A stretch of DNA of 64,000 nucleotides. It comes from Toxoplasma gondii ME49. Lineage: Eukaryota > Apicomplexa > Conoidasida > Eucoccidiorida > Sarcocystidae. Position 1 is the first letter of the stretch, and every line of letters begins with the position of its first letter. Position numbers and translations under genes: made by a program. The stretch spans positions 994,954-1,058,953 of the forward strand of contig NC_031470.1 in assembly GCF_000006565.2 (NCBI RefSeq), read 5' to 3'. Below the pieces are notes generated by a model, which was not told the origin of the DNA, made no database searches, and was given only the letters and a program-made list of their open reading frames with translations. Below, piece after piece: positions 56,149-64,000 of this stretch.

Positions 56149-59100
56149 ATGATGGAGAAGAAGACTGCGCCGCCGCCGAAGGCGAAATCAAAAGCCCCGC
56201 CTCCCAAGGCTAAGCTTGCGGCGAAAGGAGCTGAAGATGGCCCGCCTCCCAAGGCTAAGCTTGCGGCGAAAGGAGCTGAAGATGGCCCGTCCCCCAAGGG
56301 GCCACCTTCCCTCGAAAAGAAAACCGGACCCCCCGCTCCGCCTCAAGCGAAACCTTCTGTCCCGGGAGAGACCTCACCTGCGCCGCCGTCCAAAGCGAAT
56401 CCTCCTGGGGCAAAACCCGCCATTTCACAACAAGCGCCCGGAGACTCCCCCAAGCCCCCTGGACCCCCGAAAACCTTGCCTATGAAAGGGGACCCAGGCT
56501 TGCCCGGCAAGAAGGTCTCAGTGCTTGTGGGGACTGGCCCGCCCTCGGGGCCTCCGAAGAAGCCGAACCTCCCAGGGGATGGTGGTCCACCTACCGCCGG
56601 AGACTCTTCTCCGAAAGTGACTCCAAAAAAGGAGTTACCAAAAGTCACTCCTGGGTCACTCAAGGGCGCCCCTGGGAAGCCCTGTTCACCAGGTCCGAAG
56701 GGCCCTCTATCTGGGAAGCCCCCAACGCCGGAACTGGGTGACGGACAGCCCAAGCACAAGATGGACGACGTGAAGAAGTCCGGTCTCCCAGTGAAAACGG
56801 ATCTGGCAACGAAGGATCTCGGAATCGGCACCAAGGCGGCTGCTACGAAAAAGCCAGGATTGCCCTCGGGGCCGCCAGGCGCATCTCTGGGAGTGAAGCC
56901 CAGTGCGCCTCTTTCGAAATCCAGCACGTCGGCTCCGCCAGGTGCCAGCCTTGTTGGGGCACCGGGCGCGACGCCTCCTTCTCTTCCAAAACCTCCGGGA
57001 GCACCAGCGGAAACGTCTGTAGCCAAGGTTCGTCAGCCACATTGCTCCCGTTGCCTTGTCCACAGGCGCGGATTTTGCGGAGATGCTGGGGAGTGACGAG
57101 GGTTCCTGTATGCCCCTTTCCCTCCCCATTTGCGTCACTTGTGTACTGGTCGTCTCTCTCGTTCCTTTTTTGCCGCACCCGTCCACTCCACTTTCCCTTT
57201 GTTGCTTCGTGTTCTTAGACAGTACAGCAAACGGCGGAAACATGCCATTTCCACGACACTACCTCAGTTATTCCCGGCACCCACTATCGACGCTTTCATT
57301 TATCCGCCCCCTCTCGCATACACATTTCACACGTTCAGATACATACATATATATATATATATATGCGCTTACAAGCAAGTATGCGCGTCCGCGTCTATTG
57401 CGGATGTGCTGTTCATCTGTATACGAACACTGAGATGCCTCTACTATCTGTCTGCCTAAATGTGAAGGTCGGGCGATGTGATTGGCGGAAAACGTGTCAC
57501 GACTGATCCTGCGTAGTGCTTTTGATTCCTTCTGGCCACATCGATCGTGAAATTCTGTTTCTACATTCTGGAGAATGCGTTTGGCTACATAGAATCAGCC
57601 GGTCTGCTACCTCGTATGTAGTGTCGGCTGTGCGTCTCCCTGGCTGTTCTCAGATGCTCGAGAGCTTGGACGAGCATGGAATGCGCCGCGGATCGGGTGG
57701 AAGACTCGCTCCTCAGTCGAGTCTTGAAAAGGAATACAGTAGCACAACGATGCACAGCATTTTCACAAGGAAGTAAGACGCTGGTAACAACTTTCCCGGT
57801 CATACTCACCACGAGCTCGTGCAGACTCATCTTCTGCATACAAATATATATACATATGCTTAGATGTATGCATAAAAGTGCATATATTAGATGTGCGTGT
57901 ACATAGTTGCAGCGCATCAATGTATTTTTACAGAACCTCACGTCTGGGGTCCACTGTGGGTTTGTTTGTGAGCTGAGGAATTGGATTCGTCTATGTTTTT
58001 GTGCGTCCCTCGTCACCGGGTTTCCAGTTGCGTACCACACGTGTGTGTCCAGATACGATATGCTCGCATATAAGAGTACCTGCCACTGAAGAAGATACTA
58101 GACACCTTTGATGCAGGCGTCTGTCTATGCAAGCTGCGTGCGAATACACCATGTAAATCCAAAAGAGGGAGGAAACACCTGTCCTGTGTTCCGGTTCTTC
58201 AGCGGCGAGTTAGTGGGGAGAGCGAGCGGCCCCGCAGAACCGATTGCGACGCAAGATCGTTCGGCACTGCCGGCTGATCGAGGAAGATGTGAGAAGATAT
58301 CTTTGTTTCCTCACTTCGTAGTTGGTTTCCCTTGTAGCGTTAGTATCGTCTCTCGCCTTCTCATTCCCTGATCCCTCTTGCGCGTTCTGTTCCGTTTTCT
58401 CAGAGTTCCTTTGTGTGTCAGTCGCCTCTGCCTTTCCGTTTTGGTCTTCCGCTTCATCGCGTCTACTCGTGCCTTTGCCCTGTAGCAAACCTTGCGCTCC
58501 TTTCCTGCGCTTTGCTCGTCCTCGTCTGCATCTCCCTGCCTTTTCCGAGCTCTGTGTCCCGTTCTGGCAGTTTAGTGACAGGCCAACAAGAATCCGATCC
58601 GTGTATTCCGTGCAAACTAACATTAGGAAGGCGACTGGCCTCTCCTGGTCCTCCATCGTGCCCTCCGCTCTGTAGCCGTCGTCTTCCTCCTTCCGTCTTC
58701 TCTTGCTCGTTCGGCCGCACCACAAGTCGCGTCAATCTCGAGCTGGTCTCGCCCGAACCGCTCGACTCATGTTTCGCTTCCTCTTTGGGCATGCGCTGTC
58801 CCTGCTGCAGCGCGCATGCGGTACCAAGACCACGCAGCAGCCGATCGACTCCCTCGCCCTGCTCGCAGTGCGGAGACAGACCGTTCGTCGCGGCGGACCC
58901 CTGACCTTCTGTCGTTCTTTCCCTTCCCTGGAAGCATGGACGGGCTGCCGGGAGTCTTTGTCCCCGTGCCTGCGTGGCCCCCTCCAGACCAGAACAGACT
59001 CGCCGGTGGCTATTCGCCTTTCCCCTCCCCCCATGGAGCGCGAGCACCTGGCATGCCTGGCTTCTCCCCGTTTCCTGCGATGCCGTATCCTGCCTCGGCG

Positions 59101-59580
59101 TATGGAACCTACGGCCAACCGGGGTTTGGCGCCTGGGATCCCATGGCCTTCGGAATGCCGTACTACCCTCCTCAGTGGCTTCCGCTTCCTTCCCAGTATC
59201 CCGCGGTGCCCCCAGGTGACCAGGCCGCGACCGCGCAGGGACAGGTCGAGAACGGCGACGAGGGTGACAGTCGACAGAGGGGGCGAAGAAAGAACGCCGA
59301 AACTCCGACGGGTAACGCTGGGAGTCGACTAGACGAGCCGCCCAAAAAAGGGAAGGAAGGCGGCGTGACTTTCGCGTTCGATCACGAAGAGCAGGGAAAG
59401 CCGGGCGAGAGTGAAAAGGGCGCTGGAACTACGCTGAGCGAGAGAAGACGCCGCCGAAACACAGTGCTGCAGATTCTCGAGGACGAGGGTCTGGAGTTGT
59501 CCAAGGAGTGCATTCGCGCTCTGATAGAACGAGATGAACAGGATGCAAGAGACGACAGACGCAAGAATGACGAAGAGTGA
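56149..59580 (+). CDS. Proline-rich protein of about 633 residues, five exons, unknown function
   Basis: Not recognised by name. Exons 56149-57027, 57219-57266, 57654-57772, 58203-58288 and 58811-59580 keep phase throughout and end at TGA. The first donor (GTTCGT) is weak, and exon 1 could instead stop at 57096. Residues 1-293 are Pro/Lys/Gly/Ala-rich and contain two perfect copies of a 15-residue unit. The middle exons encode short ordinary sequence (LESLDEHGMRRGSG). Exon 5 gives a Gly/Pro/Tyr-rich stretch (GFSPFPAMPYPASAYG, FGMPYYPPQWLPLPSQYP), then a highly charged C-terminus ending in a helix (TVLQILEDEGLELSKECI, then ALIERDEQDARDD). The composition recalls scaffolds that bind SH3 or WW domains or profilin, or RNA-granule proteins; none is shown. 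Grouping exons 1 and 5 into one gene rests on phase agreement only. Confidence 0.62.
56200..56289 (+). repeat. 45-bp direct tandem repeat, two perfect copies, in frame
   Basis: Units 56200-56244 and 56245-56289 appear identical base for base and encode PPPKAKLAAKGAEDG twice. A third, shorter and diverged copy of the start (PPPKAKSKA) precedes them. Perfect identity suggests a recent duplication within the coding sequence. Confidence 0.9.
57347..57364. repeat. AT dinucleotide microsatellite
   Basis: Nine AT units lie in the intron after the second exon of the proline-rich gene. Confidence 0.9.
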
Positions 59581-60110
59581 GACGAGAACAGGAAGCCTAA
59601 TAAACGACGGGAAAACTCACTTTCCTTCCCGTAGTCTTCCTGAGTATCCTTGTGGAGGAAACCGGGGAGGTTAGGGATAGAGACAGACACAGCACAAAAA
59701 TGGCGAGGAGCAAGGACCCACCGAGTTATTGGGAAGACTTTTCCCGAGGACACGGAAAGCAGAAAGTCAGAACGTAGCATACAGGAAAACGTGATTCGAC
59801 GGTGGGGTATGACAAGGGACAGAAGGCACGCACAATGGTCGAACAGCAAAACGAAAGAGACAAGATGGACAGAGGGGTCGACGAATATGCCTCACAAAAC
59901 ACGCGTTTCACAGAGAAAGGACAGTCTGCTCATGTACAGTGTTAGTATCTGCCGGTCTACTCGCGTTCTTTCTTTGAGCTGCGCATCGCTAAGGGGCCCT
60001 TACCCTGGTAAATAAAGTGTTCAAATGCCATTCCGATCTATCTTGTGGAGCTTTTCGAATGTATGCCCCATTAGTTGCTGCTTATTTTGGGCTGCAGGTC
60101 GCCGTCTGAG
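59581..60110. other. Spacer between the proline-rich gene and the last gene
   Basis: About 530 bases separate two genes on the same strand. The final 20 bases before the ATG at 60111 follow a good acceptor (GGGCTGCAG, ending 60098), so a non-coding first exon of the next gene may lie upstream. Confidence 0.45.
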
Positions 60111-63100
60111 ATGGCAGGTAGCGGGGGCCTCGCCGCCCGTGCCTCCGGAGGAGATCCCGAGAAGACCATTGGAGTTACGCCGTGGGGGAGCGTCGAGAAA
60201 GGAGTGAGAACTTATTTTTGCGTTTCGGCGACTCGACAGACACAACAGATCGCGTGATAACTCTTTCGCTTTTCATGGATAGAGTTCGCGGCCGCGACTG
60301 TTTCCTGTGTGTAGAAATGTGTAGATGTTTATGCATGCGGGTGTACGGCGTCTGCCCTAGGCGTTTCTTGCTACCTCGTTCTTTCAGGTGGAGTTTCTTT
60401 TGGTTTTGTCAGATCACCCGCTTTTTCTCCATCAAACGTTCCTACGCAGAGAATTGATTGTACGCCGATAAAGTATTTTTCTGTTCAACTTCATGCACAT
60501 AGAAGAATGCGGCTTTTTCTTGTTCTGTTCTGTGTGATGTCACTCTTTTCGTTCCATTTATCGTGGCGGCGAATGCCGCGCGCGACCCCGAGGCCGACTC
60601 TGTGCATTGAACTGCTCGTCCACCGCTATTACATTCTCTATTCTCTTTTTCCTCTTTCTTGGTTTGTTTTTATGCGGGTCACGCTGGTCCCCGCTGATTT
60701 TGCCATTCTTCTTCAGTCCTATCAACCTGGTGCCTTCCCCTCTCTTTTTTGTGTCATCTCCCTTTCTGTATCCTTGGCATGTGGTACATTCATTCTCCGT
60801 GCTTCTCCGCTTCGCTCCTGCTTCCAGTTAACTTCAGCATCCCCCTCCGTTTTCTTCTTGCCGCTTGTCTCGGACACCTCCGCGGCGACGCCCTGCCCCT
60901 CCCTTTGCGGGCCTCTTTGTTGCCCTTCTCTTTCTCCACTTTCCTGCACTTTACCTCCCGCGTTTTCTATGTTTTCCCTTCCACTTTGCATTTTCTCATC
61001 CAGCTGAATTACATTCGGAGTGGCTCACTTCGCCGCAAACATCCGGGAGACGATGATACGGCCCCCGCGCGTCTCCCTGAAGACGAGCGGGTGTTTGACC
61101 CTGCTGCTTTCGCGAAGAAAAGAGACGAGAGAGAAGCTCGCGGAGAAGACCCAACGTTTGGAACCCAGGAGGGAGACGACTACTACAAATATTTCGATCC
61201 GCACTACACACGGAGCAAGAAGCCTTGGTACAGTGAAGTTGCACCTAGGTAAGACGCGTGTCCAGCTGTTGGAAACGAATTGGAGAAACGTTTTCATGTG
61301 AAATTGTCTGGATGAGACTGTTTGAACCTACTTCAGTCCTCAGGTTCAGGTAAGAAGTTCTTTGTTTACAGCTTGTATCCCGTTACTTTTAGGAACATAC
61401 AGTCATGTTCGACGAACGAGGCTTCCTGTAGATGCCTAGGTGGTAGCAGACTGCAGCTGTTTTCGAGCGGGGGACGGCCATAAATGAATGCGGAAAACGT
61501 GGGTGTTCGGGGTAGATAGACAACGACTTGTGCCAGGATAAGGGATCCCGGATGCTTTTCTGAAGCCTAACCGCTTGTCCTCAGATACCTCTACGGCTAT
61601 ACAAAGACAGTAGTCTGCTTCCGGCCAATCTACTGAATTGTGGAGGGCGGTTCCAAGTCAAAACTCGTCCATCGGTCGTCTTCGGGTCAGCGAACGAATA
61701 TGTGTCTGTCGTGTCGATTTCTGCGTCTTCGTTGCTCCCATCATTTTCAATGATGTTCCGTCCGGTGCGCGATCCGTCAGCGCAGCACGCTCGTTTGCTC
61801 TTCTTTCGTAATTTCTTTCGGTGCAGAACCGGTCCCCCGATGCCTCCCCGGCAGGTCTACGGCTCGCTTCCCCGAGGGGGAAAGTTCTCGTCTAGACTTC
61901 CAAAAGGATGGGATCGATGGACGTTTGAAAAAGGCCTTACGGCACCAAGGAAGTAAGCAAGACACCGATAATACATCCATATATGCGCATATGCATGCCT
62001 CCGCTCATTGGGATTTCTTTGAGACCCATTCCGTTCGACTGCGAGGAGAGGTGTATTGAACCACGCACTCGCCCACTTGGAAAAATACAGTCATATGTTT
62101 TCGTCGTTTACCCGCTACTTCCGCGTTCAACAGTACTGGCCATTAAAAGCGCACAGTTCCAGTGCATGCGTAGCAGCCCGGGACTATGCAACATCGACAG
62201 GTGTGGCGCACAGCATGCCTGCTGCCCTTCACAATGCCACTAAGGAGACGAGAAACTGACTCTCTGTGAGGGCACGAGAACGAACTCTACGTCTTAGAAA
62301 CAGGAAGCTGAAGTAGCTCTCTGAGAACTGGAGAAGCGCTGGAGCTCGAAAACAAGATGTGTTGAGTCTGTTTCGTCGTTTCTGGCCACTCCAGTTTGAA
62401 CGTTTTTACTTCTTGTCCTCGAGTCCCTCGTTGCTGCATGACCTCCAGGCGAACGTACCAAAGCCTTAATGAGCTCGCGACTTACTTCACTCACCTCGAA
62501 AGTGAAGACCAGGATGAGATCGTCAGTCTTCTGCTTCTGTGCCGCAAGTACGGCCAAGGAAACACGCTGATGAGAAGGCTTGTCGAGGGGGCTACGCCCC
62601 GAGTGACTTTTTGGGAATTCGAGGCGTTGACAAGTCCACGGGTCGGTGAATATCGGACTCGTCCACACTACAGAGAACGTGCAGAGGCGTATTCACACGT
62701 ATGATTTCACCTGTTTGACCTCATGATCTGCTTAATCGCGGAGACACATGCGTTCGTGCCTTTATCCTCAGCTTGACGTGGATGCGCGATTGTTTGTACC
62801 AGCGACAACATAGGGCTAGACATGCAGTCTCTGTGCACATTTTCTCCGATCCAGAAGTGCATGTCTCTAGCAGAGTGAACAGAGATCGTGCAGTGCCTAA
62901 GATGCTGAATATGACTCCAGCTATGATATATAACAGCCCCGTCTTTGTGCATGTTTCCTTTGGGTTGTGTGGCGCCCGCACACTTGCGTTTTGATGGTGT
63001 ATTCGTTGCTGATGTTTTCTTTTTTTCTCCTTCCTCTGACTAGGTTGGAGCAACAGGTGGAGCAACAACACGTGGTTATCGACATGTTGGAGCATGACCT

Positions 63101-63869
63101 GACAACGGCAAATGCCGCACTAAAATTCCCTCCGGAGTGGAGAGCCCTCGACGAGATCGATCTCGTGTCTCTGGTCCCTGCTGGTGAGTTTGAGAGGGGT
63201 AGGAGCATTGTTTCTCCTCTGTTTTCGGGTTCATTTCCTCCGTGGCCGAAATTGGTGAACAGCAAATGAAGACCTGAGACAGGAGAAAGAGGCAGACAGA
63301 GAGGGTGACGGAAAGCTAAAAGGGAACGAGAGGTCCGCTGCGTGTACGCGTGAGGAAGAGCTTTCCGTGGCATCGCTTTTTTGCTATCAGCCGCGTGCTA
63401 CTGCTGGCTTCATGTCCAGAGCCGTTTTCCCCCATTTTTGGCCGTCTCAAGGCAGGATGGGTAAACGACTTTTTTTCTTCTTCATACTGCAGTCGCGCAC
63501 ACGCTCAAGCATATTTCAACATGAGTACATGCGACATCACCTTTGTGCTCCATATACAAAACAATTATGTATATGCATCTAATTTTGTGCTCCTAATATG
63601 TATGTGTATGTACGTCTGAATGCATAGAGTGTACGAGTGTACATTGGTAGCATGATGCAGTTTGATAAAGGTGTAGTTAGAGAAAGCTGTTGTTTCGCAA
63701 TACATCCACCAACGAACAGCCATTCCGGCGAAGACCTCACTGGCTCTCTGTGCAGTCTCCAGTCTTTCACGAAGGTCGAACCAACTTTCATCGACTGCAG
63801 TACCGAAGCATCCACTAATAAACCTAAACGATGCAAGATCTGCGAGTCAGTGTGACTGTAGACGAGTAG
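60111..63869 (+). CDS. Unrecognised multi-exon protein, partial at right edge
   Basis: Not recognised. Exons 60111-60203, 61004-61248, 61827-61952, 62449-62688, 63044-63183 and 63756-63869 keep phase at every junction. The last ends at a donor-like GTGTTT, and the frame is also open to the end of the window, so the gene continues beyond. The N-terminus is MAGSGGLAARASGG and IGVTPWGSVEKG. A conserved-looking module follows: YYKYFDPHYTRSKKPWY, then RTGPPMPPRQVYGSLPRGG and GWDRWTFEKGL, rich in aromatic residues and unlike the disordered neighbours. Residues of about 155-230 form a helical domain (LNELATYFTHLES, IVSLLLLCRKYG, LMRRLVEGATPRVTFWEFEAL). Exon 5 starts with a coiled coil (LEQQVEQQHVVIDMLEHDL). 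No signal peptide or membrane span is seen. It might be a cytoskeletal or flagellar component, but that is a guess from shape and company. Confidence 0.72.
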
Positions 63870-64000
63870 GTGTTTTGTGTCTCTATAGCAGTTTGTCTCC
63901 TTCGCTGTCTACTCGGCATCTCTCTTCATTGTCTCTCGTATCTCTTTTTGCATGTGCCTCAAATTACCAGACCCCATTCACTCCTATGTGTGTCTCTCAT

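Overview
The window is nuclear DNA from a unicellular eukaryote. It is most likely a cyst-forming coccidian apicomplexan close to Toxoplasma gondii (Toxoplasma, Hammondia or Neospora), though the species cannot be fixed from this sequence alone. The reasons are near-balanced base composition with GC-richer exons, many short-to-medium GT-AG introns, one- to four-kilobase spacers, very long Ser/Pro/Arg/Glu-rich proteins with disordered inserts, scattered TGCATGC elements of the coccidian promoter type, a Pol III U6 snRNA, and flagellar genes as expected in an organism with flagellated male gametes. Gene models below were built by hand. An exon chain was called strong when every donor/acceptor pair kept reading phase.

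Layout. 0.2-3.2 kb (-): IFT57, running off the left edge at its 3' end. 4.3 kb (+): tRNA-Asp(GUC). 5.05-5.16 kb (-): U6 snRNA. 7.0-12.0 kb (+): a multi-exon DMT-superfamily membrane transporter. 14.4-18.3 kb (-): intronless UTP6. 19.6-21.2 kb (+): three-exon POP5, divergent from UTP6. 23.1-25.5 kb (-): a TOG-domain protein of crescerin/TOGARAM type. 28.1-31.1 kb (+): WDR92/DNAAF10, divergent from the TOG gene. 33.1-39.1 kb (-): a giant disordered two-exon protein. 41.6-44.7 kb (+): a six-exon coiled-coil protein. 48.4-53.3 kb (+): a CDK-related kinase with large inserts. 56.1-59.6 kb (+): a five-exon proline-rich protein. 60.1 kb to the right edge (+): an unrecognised gene that continues past the window.

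Two functional themes stand out. Three genes belong to flagellum biology: IFT57 (intraflagellar transport complex B), WDR92 (axonemal dynein preassembly) and the TOG protein (microtubule growth). The last two are divergent and share a spacer of about 2.6 kb. Three genes serve RNA processing: UTP6 (SSU processome) and POP5 (RNase P/MRP), which are divergent over 1.3 kb, and the U6 snRNA. No bacterial-style operon, CRISPR array, transposase or virus is visible. The most unusual stretch is an AT-rich island in the last WDR92 intron. Its antisense reading frame looks like AT-rich coding DNA and carries a weak CheD-like motif.
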